Positions 8,419 through 16,613 of a DNA stretch of 64,000 nucleotides are shown here, piece by piece. A program made the translations under genes and the position numbers. Below the pieces are notes generated by a model that worked only from the letters and a program-made list of their open reading frames with translations, was not told where the DNA came from and did no database searches. The stretch's first letter is position 1, and the number at the start of each line of letters is the position of its first letter. The stretch comes from Planctomycetota bacterium (GTDB lineage Bacteria; Planctomycetota; Phycisphaerae; Phycisphaerales; Phycisphaeraceae), in the NCBI GenBank assembly GCA_024276075.1, contig JAJRXX010000016.1, positions 1 through 64,000 of the forward strand, in the 5' to 3' direction.

Positions 8419-11400
8419 ATGCGGATCGCTGAACGTGCCATCGAGTTGCCCCGATTGGTCTTGCTGGCCACGGCGTCGATCTGCGCCCTGGGCGTCGCGG
8501 GCATTTTGACTTCGCCCAAGGAGCGCACGCCCCGCATCAAGCTGCCCGTGATCATGGTCGCTGTGCCCAACCCCGGTGCCACGCCGCCCACCAATGAGAA
8601 TGAAATCGTCAACCGCGTCGAGGAAGAGGTCGAAGGGGCACTGGATCACCTCAAGGAATCCGGTGCCATCCGGACGCAAGCGGTCAACGGCGCTGCGGTC
8701 ATGGCGTTCGTCTTCGACGAGTACATCCCCGTCAGTGAGGCCAAACGCGACGTCGAGAGCCTGATTAACCGCGTCAAGGGCAGGTTCCCGCTCGAAGCGC
8801 AGCAGGACCCCGGACCGATCGTCAACGACATCGCCTTCGAGGACTTCCCCATCATCCAGGTGATCGTGGCGGGCGGCGCCGGTGGGCGACACCGACGCGA
8901 CATCGCCGACCAGCTCGAACGGCAAATCGAAAAGGTCCCCGGCGTGGCGGCTGTGGACACGTTCGGCGGTCTGGAGCGCGAGGTACAAATTGAATTAAAC
9001 CCGCACCTCATGACACTCTACGGCTTCGACTATGGAGAGATCGCCACCGCCATCCGCCGTGCCAACGTCGACGCGCCGTCGGGCTCAATCGAATCGACCA
9101 CCGGGTCAGAACGCCGTGTACGCAGCGATACGAAGCTGCCGAGTCTGGCCGCCATCGGCGAGGTGCCTCTAGGCGTACGTGACGGCAAGCCCATCGTGCT
9201 CAACGACCTTGCAAACGTCCACATGGGACACGAACCATTAAAAAGCCTTGCGCGATACGACGGGCAAGACGCGGTCGTCTTGCTGGTGCGAGCCAAGACC
9301 GATATCGACGTGCTCGCCACCGTCCGGACAATTGAGTTAATCGTCAATGACTTCGCCGCTTCCATGAAACGGGGCTGGGCGGGTGAAACCGACAACAACG
9401 ACGCCGGCATCCGCGTCGGCACTGTCCGGTCACAGGCGCGTGAAATCGGGTACATGATTAACCAACTCACAACCAGCGCCGGCTACGGATTGGTGCTGGT
9501 CATGGCCACCCTCTGGATCAGTCTCGGTTGGCGCAACGCGAGCATCATCAGCGTCGCCATTCCGTTCGCCATCCTCGGCACCGCGGCGATCGGGTGGTTC
9601 ACGCGTCAGACCATCACGCAAGACTTGACGATCAACAACATGACCCTATTCGGGATGATCCTGGTCGTGGGCATGGTGGTCGATGGGTGCATCATCGTGG
9701 GCGAAAACATCTACCGACACCGCGAGCTGGGCAGGTACCCTGTCGATGCTGCCAAGCGGGGCATCAGTGAGGTGGGTAGCTCGTTGCTCTGCGCGTATCT
9801 GACGACATTTGCCGCATTCGGCCCGATGTTCCTGCTGCACGGCGTGATGGGCCAGTTCATGGGGCAGTTGCCGGTCGTGGTGCTATTCGCGCTGTGTTCA
9901 GCCATGATCGTCGACCACTTTCTGCTGCCCGTACTCAGTGTGTATCTGATGAAAGTGCCTGCCCACCGTCAAGCGGCCATTGCGCGGTCCGCCCAAACCC
10001 AACGCGCCGACATGGACCCGCACGAAATCGAGATCGCCAATGCCAAGGCTGTGGCCCAAGCATCACGCACAAAGCAGGTCTACGGCAGTATGCTCGGCTA
10101 CGCGCTGCGACACCGGCTGATGGTCCTGGCGCTGAGCGTCGCGGTGGTTGCCACGCCCATCGGGCTGTTCATGGTCGGTGCGATTGGCTTGGAATTTTTC
10201 CCGGACACTGACGTCCCGATCGTCGAGGTCTATTTCGAGCTGCCGCTGGGGTCGTCCATGGAACACCGCACAGCACACGTAGCGAAACGGATCGAACAGG
10301 CAGTGCTCGCTGCGGTGCGTCCCGGTGAGTGGCACCAGCAGCCGGACGGTCAGCGATCACGACCCGTGACGACCATCGGTGAGCCGGGTGCGCTCAATAC
10401 CAACCTCGACAACGAACAAGGCGCCGGGCCTGAGTTCGGCATGGTCTACGTCGAGCTTGTGCTCGCTGGGGAACGCGAACGATCGGCGTCACAAATCCGA
10501 CACGCAATTGTCCAGACCATGCCCCCCATGCCCGGGGTGCTCGTGCGGGTCAAATCACCCTCGGACGGGCCGCCTGCCGGCGCACCCGTGCTGGTGCGCG
10601 TCATGGCACGCAAGGGCACCGACGCTACGCTCAATGAACTGGCACAGCGTGCCTGGCGCGTCTTTGAACTGCTCAAAAAAATACCCGGCACATTCGACGT
10701 CACGAACGACTACCGGCTGCGCCCTGAATTCGTCGTCAAACCAAACCGCGCGGTGGCGAGCCTGTTCGACATCGACGCTCAGCAAATCGCCCAGAGCGTT
10801 AATTTCGCACTCGAAGGCGTGCAGGTCACAGAGGTCAACTTCGGCGGGACAGACCCGATTGACGTGCGCATGCGAAACCAAGCCACGCACCGCGATCAAC
10901 TTGAAGACCTCACCAACCTGCCCCTGCGCAGCCCCACGGGAAAAATTGTCTCACTTGAACAAGTCGCCCAGATCGACCGCGTACGCTCGGCGAACGTGAT
11001 CCGGCACTACGAGCAGCAGCGCGTGATCAACATCCGTGCCCAACTCGACGAAGGCGTGCTGGCAGACGACGTGAAAGACGCACTGGCCACGGCGCTGGCC
11101 GGGTCGGAGCCACGCACGCTGCGACGCGATCAGGATGTGATCTGGTCCGACGACCGGACCGTGATCGAGTTCGGTGGGGAAAACGAGGAACGCGATACCG
11201 CGCTAGAGGACCTGCACATCGCACTGCTCGTGGCGGTCGCGGCGATGATGATCATCCTGACGATCAAGTTCAACAGCTTCATCCAGCCGTTGATTATCTT
11301 GTTTAGCGTGCCGATGAGCCTGGTGGGTGTGTCGATCGGGCTGATGATCTGCGGGTTCTACTTTTCGATCTCAGCGATGATCGGTGTCGTCGCATTGTCG

Positions 11401-11745
11401 GGGATCGTGGTCAACGACGCGATCGTTCTGGTGGATTTTGTAAACCGACTGCGCAACGCGGGCGTGCCGATGATCGAGGCCGTCGTGTACGCCGGCCAGC
11501 TACGGTTGCGGCCGATTTTTCTTACGACCGTGACGACGATTGGCGGGCTGTTGCCGTTGAGCCTAAACCTCGCGGGTGGTGGTGAGTTTTTCCAGCCCTT
11601 GACGGTGACGATCATGTTCGGCTTGGGCTTCGCCACGATGTTGCAGCTATTCATTGTCCCGATCGCGTGCTACACGTTCGACTACCGCTCGAAATGGTTC
11701 GATTTTAGTGAGGGGGAAGAAAAGAGCGACGCGACGCAATCATAG
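8419..11745 (+). CDS. RND-family efflux transporter (inner-membrane pump)
   Basis: A 1108-aa proton-driven exporter of the AcrB-like superfamily, with the usual twofold organisation: an N-terminal membrane helix (residues 11-30), a large periplasmic loop, helices near 350-520, another single helix near 570, a second periplasmic loop and helices near 930-1090. In the proton-relay helix the motif reads VVGMVVDGCIIVGEN, with one Asp where AcrB has two; this VDG form occurs in other RND branches. The C-terminal counterpart is SGIVVNDAIVLVDF. It follows its adaptor gene and would need an outer-membrane channel encoded elsewhere. Substrate not deducible. Confidence 0.94.
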   Translation: MRIAERAIELPRLVLLATASICALGVAGILTSPKERTPRIKLPVIMVAVPNPGATPPTNENEIVNRVEEEVEGALDHLKESGAIRTQAVNGAAVMAFVFDEYIPVSEAKRDVESLINRVKGRFPLEAQQDPGPIVNDIAFEDFPIIQVIVAGGAGGRHRRDIADQLERQIEKVPGVAAVDTFGGLEREVQIELNPHLMTLYGFDYGEIATAIRRANVDAPSGSIESTTGSERRVRSDTKLPSLAAIGEVPLGVRDGKPIVLNDLANVHMGHEPLKSLARYDGQDAVVLLVRAKTDIDVLATVRTIELIVNDFAASMKRGWAGETDNNDAGIRVGTVRSQAREIGYMINQLTTSAGYGLVLVMATLWISLGWRNASIISVAIPFAILGTAAIGWFTRQTITQDLTINNMTLFGMILVVGMVVDGCIIVGENIYRHRELGRYPVDAAKRGISEVGSSLLCAYLTTFAAFGPMFLLHGVMGQFMGQLPVVVLFALCSAMIVDHFLLPVLSVYLMKVPAHRQAAIARSAQTQRADMDPHEIEIANAKAVAQASRTKQVYGSMLGYALRHRLMVLALSVAVVATPIGLFMVGAIGLEFFPDTDVPIVEVYFELPLGSSMEHRTAHVAKRIEQAVLAAVRPGEWHQQPDGQRSRPVTTIGEPGALNTNLDNEQGAGPEFGMVYVELVLAGERERSASQIRHAIVQTMPPMPGVLVRVKSPSDGPPAGAPVLVRVMARKGTDATLNELAQRAWRVFELLKKIPGTFDVTNDYRLRPEFVVKPNRAVASLFDIDAQQIAQSVNFALEGVQVTEVNFGGTDPIDVRMRNQATHRDQLEDLTNLPLRSPTGKIVSLEQVAQIDRVRSANVIRHYEQQRVINIRAQLDEGVLADDVKDALATALAGSEPRTLRRDQDVIWSDDRTVIEFGGENEERDTALEDLHIALLVAVAAMMIILTIKFNSFIQPLIILFSVPMSLVGVSIGLMICGFYFSISAMIGVVALSGIVVNDAIVLVDFVNRLRNAGVPMIEAVVYAGQLRLRPIFLTTVTTIGGLLPLSLNLAGGGEFFQPLTVTIMFGLGFATMLQLFIVPIACYTFDYRSKWFDFSEGEEKSDATQS

Positions 11746-11779
11746 GTCAAGGGCGACAAAGAACTGTTAAATTATCATC

Positions 11780-12262
11780 ATGTCACACCTCGAAGATTTA
11801 ATAGCGGAATACTACGACTGGAGAGGTTATGTAGTTAAACGGAACATCAAGGTAGGACGTCTCCCACGTGGCGGGTGGGAAATGGAACTGGATATACTTG
11901 CGTATCATCCCCATAGCAGCCATCTACTACACATCGAACCTTCTATAGATGCACATTCTTGGAAACGTCGTGAAGACCGATTTGCGAAGAAGTTTCGTGC
12001 TGGCAAAAAGTACATATTCGAGAACGTATTCACTTGGCTCCCTAAGAATACTTATATTGAACGTGTTGCCATCTTAGTCTCTCACCCCAAAAATCGAGAC
12101 GTCCTAGCTGGCGCTCACATACGCTCAATCGACGAATTCATGTCAGAGGTGCGCACTGAAATAGAGAACTGGGGCATTGTCGCCAAAAAAGCTATTCCCG
12201 AACAGTATCGTCATCTTCGCACAATTCAATTGGTGCACAACGGTTATTACAGAGTGGTCTAA
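11780..12262 (+). CDS. hypothetical protein, PD-(D/E)XK nuclease-like fold
   Basis: A 160-aa protein, complete, with noticeably more A and T and different codon use than its neighbours, which suggests acquisition by transfer. An N-terminal helix (MSHLEDLIAEYYDWRGYVVKRNIKV) is followed by WEMELDILAYHPHSSHLLHIEP, the order of helix, Glu, buried Asp and second acidic strand seen in restriction-endonuclease-like folds. The last catalytic Lys expected two residues after the Glu is missing (IEPS in place of ExK), so activity is uncertain. No methylase or known defence partner is adjacent; it stands alone before a repeat-rich gap. The fold assignment is mine from pattern and should be treated as tentative. 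Confidence 0.6.
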   Translation: MSHLEDLIAEYYDWRGYVVKRNIKVGRLPRGGWEMELDILAYHPHSSHLLHIEPSIDAHSWKRREDRFAKKFRAGKKYIFENVFTWLPKNTYIERVAILVSHPKNRDVLAGAHIRSIDEFMSEVRTEIENWGIVAKKAIPEQYRHLRTIQLVHNGYYRVV

Positions 12263-12270
12263 ATAGCCGT

Positions 12271-12336
12271 GTAGGGTCCGCTATGCGGACCATAATCCCA
12301 GACATAAAACAAAACGGTCCGCATAGCGGACCCTAC
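12271..12336. repeat. inverted pair of GGTCCGC-GCGGACC palindromes (family D)
   Basis: Two 21-bp units, each itself palindromic around GGTCCGCTATGCGGACC, face each other at 12271-12291 and 12316-12336 and are perfect reverse complements. Single units occur at 16355-16375, 39807-39827, 41079-41099 and 48399-48419. Confidence 0.85.
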
Positions 12337-12362
12337 CTCTGTAGACCTCTCCGACAACGGGT

Positions 12363-12388
12363 GTCACTGGTTGCTTGCAACCAGTGAC
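12363..12388. repeat. perfect hairpin repeat (family F)
   Basis: GTCACTGGTTGC and its exact complement are separated by two bases, giving a 12-bp stem. The same inner stem CACTGGTTGC-TT-GCAACCAGTG recurs near 51130-51151. Related stems with CACGGCTTGC lie at 12407-12429 and 13473-13494. Confidence 0.75.
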
Positions 12389-12472
12389 TAACTGCACGAA
12401 TTTCACCACGGCTTGACGAGCAAGCCGTGCCACCCACTCAGCCTTCTACGCTTACAGCACACCCACCTGCTA

Positions 12473-12577
12473 ACACGGATTCTGATTGATTCGTGGTCGG
12501 TGTAAAAGCATGAAGAAACCCCTCCCTCACGGTCGGGGCTCGTTAGGATCAACTGTGAATTTATCTGAATCCGTATA
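12473..12577. repeat. terminal-inverted-repeat element carrying the common core (family H)
   Basis: About 105 bp. The ends ACACGGATTCTGATTGATTC (12473-12492) and the complement of GAATTTATCTGAATCCGTAT (12557-12576) match at most positions. The middle contains CCTCCCTCACGGTCGGGGCTCG, a form of the core shared with families A and B, although the terminal repeats are different. Confidence 0.65.
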
Positions 12578-12619
12578 ACACCTATAATCCCGCTCAACGT
12601 GGGCGGCGCGCGGCAACCA

Positions 12620-12745
12620 GCTTGAGCCCCCTCCCTTTCAGGGGAAGAGGTGAGGGGGAGAATAGGGCGTCCGTGATTTACGGGCTTTCACCCCTCACCC
12701 AGCCTCTCCCCTCATGGGGAGAGGAGTGTTGAAGCAGTTTGTACT
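12620..12745. repeat. CCCTCACCC-type repeat (family E, diverged copy)
   Basis: Alternating polypyrimidine and polypurine blocks (CCCCCTCCC, GGTGAGGGG, CCCCTCACCCAGCCTCTCCCC) with a right end TTGAAGCAGTTTGTACTAA that resembles TGAAACCAGTTCTAG of the better copies at 38801-38928 and 41106-41231. Confidence 0.55.
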
Positions 12746-12771
12746 AACCACACCAGCAGGCACGACGAATT

Positions 12772-13425
12772 ATGCGGGTCCTTGGCCAACTATTCGAGAA
12801 CAACCGGGCGTGGGCAACGGGTATCCAGCAGCAAGACGCTGACTTTTTCGAGAAACTCTCGCGTCAACAATCGCCGGGGTATCTGTGGGTCGGCTGCTCG
12901 GACAGCCGTGTGCCGGCCAACCAGATCGTCGGGCTGCAGCCTGGCGAATTGTTCGTGCATCGAAACGTGGCAAACGTCGTGGTGCACACCGACCTGAACT
13001 GTCTGTCGGTGATGCAGTACGCGGTGGACGTGCTGGGTGTGGGACACATCATCGTGTGCGGCCACTACGGCTGCGGTGGGGTACAGGCGGCGCTGCGCAA
13101 AGATAAACTGGGGCTAATCGACAATTGGCTGCGGCATGTACAGGACGTGCGGCAGAAGCACGACGAGCACCTGTCCGCTCTGGGCGACGAGGCGCAGCGG
13201 CTAAACCGGCTGTGCGAGCTAAACGTCATTGAGCAGGTTGTAAACGTCTGCCAAACGACCGTGGTGCGTGACGCTTGGGAGCGTAGCCAGGCGCTGACGG
13301 TGCATGGGTGGGTCTACGGGCTGCACGACGGGCTAATCCGCGATTTGGGCATGACGATAACAGGGACAAAGGAGACGGCGGGGGCGTACGAGACAGCGGT
13401 CGCTACGCTGGGGCAAGGCAGTTGA
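12772..13425 (+). CDS. can: beta-class carbonic anhydrase
   Basis: A zinc enzyme that interconverts CO2 and bicarbonate in the cytoplasm. The 217-aa length is normal. Zinc ligands are visible: Cys42 and Asp44-Arg46 in CSDSRVPAN, His98 and Cys101 in CGHYGCGG. The Asp-Arg dyad and the GELFVHRNVAN segment are typical of the plant/E. coli-like type I clade. It is a single gene flanked by repeat-rich gaps on both sides. The ATG at 12772 fits the family start; no clear Shine-Dalgarno site is seen. Confidence 0.96.
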   Translation: MRVLGQLFENNRAWATGIQQQDADFFEKLSRQQSPGYLWVGCSDSRVPANQIVGLQPGELFVHRNVANVVVHTDLNCLSVMQYAVDVLGVGHIIVCGHYGCGGVQAALRKDKLGLIDNWLRHVQDVRQKHDEHLSALGDEAQRLNRLCELNVIEQVVNVCQTTVVRDAWERSQALTVHGWVYGLHDGLIRDLGMTITGTKETAGAYETAVATLGQGS

Positions 13426-13619
13426 TGGCATATATATCTGTCCGGGCAGGCCTGGACCTACAATCTGTATTTCACGGCTTGCAAGCAAGCCGTGCCACCC
13501 AGATTACGCCAAGTACTAGTACTATTGCATTTAGCCTAGCACGCACGAGCTAACAGGAAGAAGTCCGCTCCCTGACGGTCGCGGCTCGTTGCGATGATGC
13601 ACTCTTGTACACCATGCTG
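13426..13619. repeat. gap with three palindromic repeats
   Basis: Holds TGTCCGGGCAGGCCTGGACC (13439-13458, family G, again at 16379-16402), the hairpin CACGGCTTGC-AA-GCAAGCCGTG (13473-13494, family F), and a copy of the common core on the minus strand (CCGCTCCCTGACGGTCGCGG near 13567-13586). No gene seen. Confidence 0.7.
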
Positions 13620-15545
13620 CTACAGCTTGCGGATGTCCGCTAGCACGTCGTGGTTGCTGAGCCTGTCTTGTACGTGTTCGCTGATGAGTTGATACCTCTT
13701 GCCCCGGCGTAGATTTTTCAGCGCTGAACGGGCGATGTTTACAACGCGCTGCTGCGAGACGGGGGCGGGCGGGGTGTTGTCGCGCTGTGCACGACGGATT
13801 TGGCGGCGAACGATGCGCGCGTCTCGGCGCACAATCTCGCCGGAGCCGTCCACGTCGCTGAAAATGGTGTAGTCGCCGTCGCCGACTTCTGTGTTCCTAG
13901 ACGCGATCACGGCTGCGAGGTCCTGGTCGTCGAGTGAGCCGGACTGGTCCACGTCGCCGGGTAGGACACTGAACCGGAATTTGAAGTCGCCGCCGGGTAC
14001 GCCGTCACCCGTGCCATTGAGGAACGCGCTCACGCCGTCGATCCACTCGCCGTCGAGTTGGTTGCCTTGGCGATCGGTTACGGTGTCGGACAACGTGATC
14101 TGGAGGTCGTCGGCACGGAGCCTGCGCCGCAGCGTCCACGTGGCGGTGAACGTTTTGGCATCGTAGGCAAACCGCCTGAATCGGTAGTTGGCTACGTTCG
14201 TGCCTTGTAGCGTTAGGCTATTTCGTGAGACAACGACGTCCTCACTGAACGTGATTTTGACTTGGTTCATGTTCGACCACGGCAGCGGTGCCAATTGCTG
14301 GGGCGAATTGGTCGGGATGGCGTAGCCCCCGTCGCCCAATCCTTGCGACGACAGGTGGTCTATAAACGCGTTGTCCCACTGCGTGCTGCTGACCACGACC
14401 GAGGTAATCTCCGGCGGGAAGCCCGCCAAGCCGGGGAAGTCCTGGAACGCGAACCCGCCAAACGGCTCCCGACTCCCGACGATCTGGTCGACGAGGGTCA
14501 GTTCATTTTGCATCCGCACCTCGCCCTCTTGGGCAAACGAGATCAGGTCGCTGATCGGATCGCTGCCAAGACGGTTCGTCTCGACGCCGATCACGACGGG
14601 CTTGCCAATCTGCTGGGCGTAGGTCAGCTCGTCAGAGGTGAGCGAGACGATGCCGTCGGTGCGAAATGTAAACGGGGGGATGATCTTCAACAGGGCAAAA
14701 TCACGGAATGCAAGGATCGTGGTGTAATCGAATATGTCCTGCGTGTGCTGGTTCATGAGCCTGGTGCTCTGGTCGTGGTCGATGCTAAACGTGTCGAACC
14801 AGAACGGCATCGACGGCCCCACGAGCAGGTCGGGGGCTTGGGTGTTTTTCATATCCATGAGCGTCTGGGCGAGGTCGAGGTACTGCCCCGAGAGCGGCTC
14901 TCGGCCACCAAAGTCCCACGTGGGCTGCTGCCACGGCTCGATGTCGAGTTGGAACCCGTCGAATTGCTCGAAGTCGGGGCGGTCATTGTTGTAGTCGAGC
15001 ACGTCTTGAAAATAGCCCACAATCGGCGCGGCGGCGTCGACACGGATCGAGTCCAACAATGCGAAGACCTGCAACCCGTTTGCGTGGAGGTCTTCGATCA
15101 GTTCCGCAACGGCTTGGGGCGACTCGACGACGGGGTGCGGGCCGGTGCCAAAAAACTGACCCGCGAAAAGGTACAGCGTGGTGATCTTCTTCTGTGACAA
15201 GAAGTCGAACATATCTTCTCGGGCACCCTCATCGAAGAGGATGTCCATGATCGGCTGCTCTTGCCAGAGGTACATGGCGCGTGCGTCACGTGCAAAGGCC
15301 GACCCGCTGGCGTCGTTTGTTTGCACCTCGACCGGCTGTACCACCGCTGCGGACGAATCCCCACCACCGTCATCGAGTGTGTCGAGCAGCAACGTGCTCG
15401 ACGACAGCAGCACACGCGATTCGAGTTGCTCAAGGCCTGACCATAACTCGGTGCTTTGAGTGTGCCCGGCTGTGCCTGGACGGCACGCCACCACACGATC
15501 AATCAATGCGCGTACGCTAGCAATTCGCTTTCTGCCATGGGCCAT
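13620..15545 (-). CDS. secreted protein with LEPR-like motif, TIM-barrel-like domain and dockerin-type repeats
   Basis: A 641-aa protein that probably leaves the cell. The ATG at 15545 is chosen because GGAGG lies 10 bases upstream; the longer frame has none. Residues 1-37 are basic, followed by LEQLESRVLLSS (38-49), a form of the LEPR-type motif found at the N-termini of planctomycete secreted proteins. Residues about 90-420 look like an alpha/beta barrel: LQVFALLDSIRVD and FDGFQLDIEPW resemble glycoside hydrolase strands with a catalytic acid. Two calcium-loop repeats near the C-terminus (GDVDQSGSLDDQDLAAV and SDVDGSGEIVRRDARIV) are dockerin-like. A glycosidase or carbohydrate-binding role is likely but unproven. 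It stands alone. Confidence 0.85.
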   Translation of the reverse strand: MAHGRKRIASVRALIDRVVACRPGTAGHTQSTELWSGLEQLESRVLLSSSTLLLDTLDDGGGDSSAAVVQPVEVQTNDASGSAFARDARAMYLWQEQPIMDILFDEGAREDMFDFLSQKKITTLYLFAGQFFGTGPHPVVESPQAVAELIEDLHANGLQVFALLDSIRVDAAAPIVGYFQDVLDYNNDRPDFEQFDGFQLDIEPWQQPTWDFGGREPLSGQYLDLAQTLMDMKNTQAPDLLVGPSMPFWFDTFSIDHDQSTRLMNQHTQDIFDYTTILAFRDFALLKIIPPFTFRTDGIVSLTSDELTYAQQIGKPVVIGVETNRLGSDPISDLISFAQEGEVRMQNELTLVDQIVGSREPFGGFAFQDFPGLAGFPPEITSVVVSSTQWDNAFIDHLSSQGLGDGGYAIPTNSPQQLAPLPWSNMNQVKITFSEDVVVSRNSLTLQGTNVANYRFRRFAYDAKTFTATWTLRRRLRADDLQITLSDTVTDRQGNQLDGEWIDGVSAFLNGTGDGVPGGDFKFRFSVLPGDVDQSGSLDDQDLAAVIASRNTEVGDGDYTIFSDVDGSGEIVRRDARIVRRQIRRAQRDNTPPAPVSQQRVVNIARSALKNLRRGKRYQLISEHVQDRLSNHDVLADIRKL

Positions 15546-15668
15546 GTAGGTAGACCTCCATACGATCGGGGATATGTGTAACGGGATTACGGGTGGTAAC
15601 GACATTTATTTTACGGAGTCTTCTTTGAGTCGTTCAATGCTTATGGGTTAAAACGCCGAAAATAGGTC

Positions 15669-15778
15669 TTTATACGCATTGCGTATATTTTGTACGCGCC
15701 GAAGCATTGATAAGTCGTTGTAGAACCAATACCCACGATTGAGTAGGTACCTGTGAATTAATCCGAATTGGTATTAGG
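15669..15778 (+). repeat. palindrome-ended repeat, family C copy 1 (diverged)
   Basis: About 110 bp that begins with the palindrome ATACGCATTGCGTAT and ends with the palindrome-like CCGAATTGGTATTAGG. The order and spacing of the two end motifs match better copies at 44701-44807, 52117-52222 and 60916-61025; the middle is diverged. It lies between the secreted protein and a small orphan gene. Confidence 0.6.
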
Positions 15779-15894
15779 CCCATTAACTAACACACCCTGG
15801 TTGCACAGGCGGCGTGATTCGAGAAAATGACCGCCACGAGACACGATACCGCTACACTGTCTGTCTGGCTGGACACATACTCTGGACGCATACT

Positions 15895-16212
15895 ATGACC
15901 GTTTATGAGACGCTGAACCACGAGCAGATCCGCCTATGGTGCGAGTCGAACAACTACTGGCCTGGGTGTCTGCCGGGTCAGCCCGACCGCGTCCGTGTCG
16001 GAGGCTCGCCATTTAGTGAGCCCGAACTGTTGGACCTGGTCGATTGGAAAGATTGGTTCGTGGCCTTCGACCGCCGCCAACTCAAGTTTGTCTACGACCC
16101 CTCCCAGGGCTGGTTCGACCTGCAGTCGCGAAACGTTCGGCCGGATCGAACCTCGCGGCTCGGATTGATCGAGCGAGGTGAGGATGCCACGGGTGTCATC
16201 ACCCGTGGCTAA
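15895..16212 (+). CDS. small hypothetical protein
   Basis: 105 aa from the ATG at 15895 (MTVYETLNHEQIRLWCESNNYWPG); the frame stays open 27 codons upstream but that part is unlike a protein start. It is rich in Trp, Asp and Arg (WKDWFVAFDRRQLKFVYDPSQGWFDL), soluble, with no signal peptide or membrane segment. I do not recognise it. The regular composition and codon use support a real gene; it stands alone between repeats. Confidence 0.55.
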   Translation: MTVYETLNHEQIRLWCESNNYWPGCLPGQPDRVRVGGSPFSEPELLDLVDWKDWFVAFDRRQLKFVYDPSQGWFDLQSRNVRPDRTSRLGLIERGEDATGVITRG

Positions 16213-16539
16213 GTGGGGCTATGGTTGCAATTGACGTGACCCTCACCCCAACCCTATCTGGCAGGGAGAGGGGACAGGCCCGCTGGCTGACGGTCGTGGC
16301 TCACTGGTTGCAAGCAACCCGTGCCACCCCCTTCGTTGGATGAGCGATTGGAACGGTCCGCACAGCGGACCCTACAAGTTGTCCGGCAGGCCCGGACCTA
16401 CACTTCTGTTCGTGCATCATGTCCGCCAGGAAGCGAACTTTTTGTAGGCTGCACGTATTAAATGTAAAGGAAAAATCGCTCTACCGTCTTCCTTTACCGG
16501 GGTTGTGCACGGCGTTAAAATCGTTGGGTCGTGTCGTGC
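16213..16539. other. repeat-filled gap upstream of tRNA-Arg
   Basis: No gene. It holds a CCCTCACCCCAACCC block (16238-16275) whose outer part GGTTGCAATTGACGTGACCC is the complement of 28834-28853, a family F remnant (16303-16327), a GGTCCGC palindrome (16355-16375), a family G unit (16379-16402), the motif GTGCATCATGTCCGCCAGGA shared with 51060-51095, and a 9-bp stem GTAAAGGAA/TTCCTTTAC (16464-16497) directly before the tRNA. The promoter of the tRNA must lie within the last 80 bases; I see no consensus boxes. Confidence 0.6.
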
Positions 16540-16613
16540 GTCCGCGTAGCTCAATTGGATAGAGCGTCGGCCTCCGAAGCCGAAGGTTGGAGGTTCGAGC
16601 CCTCCCGCGGATA
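16540..16613 (+). tRNA. tRNA-Arg (anticodon CCG)
   Basis: Folds as a complete cloverleaf of 74 bases: acceptor GTCCGCG/CGCGGAT, D stem GCTC/GAGC, anticodon stem TCGGC/GCCGA with loop CTCCGAA giving anticodon CCG (reads CGG), T stem GGAGG/CCTCC with loop TTCGAGC, discriminator A. CCA is not encoded. The last 14 bases are also the start of the inverted repeat of the adjoining IS630-like remnant, so an inverted copy of the tRNA 3' end occurs at 17315-17328. Confidence 0.97.

Larger units (their letters stand above)
12263..12771. other. 508-bp intergenic region made almost entirely of stacked palindromic repeats
   Basis: No gene is seen. In order it holds: an inverted pair of 21-bp GGTCCGC..GCGGACC palindromes (12271-12291 and 12316-12336); a near-perfect hairpin built on CACTGGTTGC (12363-12388); a hairpin CACGGCTTG/CAAGCCGTG (12407-12429); a terminal-repeat element with the common core (12473-12577); and a CCCTCACCC-type repeat (about 12620-12745). 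Each type also occurs elsewhere in the window. Confidence 0.8.

Noticed and set aside
8419-11745. Loss of proton-relay Asp in the RND pump (VDG instead of VDD)
   Set aside because: The VDG form is common in other RND branches, so it is not evidence of an inactive pump.
12263-12771. Possible CRISPR array from repeated short palindromes
   Set aside because: Units differ in sequence and length, spacing is irregular, and no cas gene is near.
14262-15197. 311-aa plus-strand frame
   Set aside because: It lies wholly within the dockerin-type gene on the other strand, is rich in Arg/Val/Gly without family motifs, and is a shadow of that gene's codon use.
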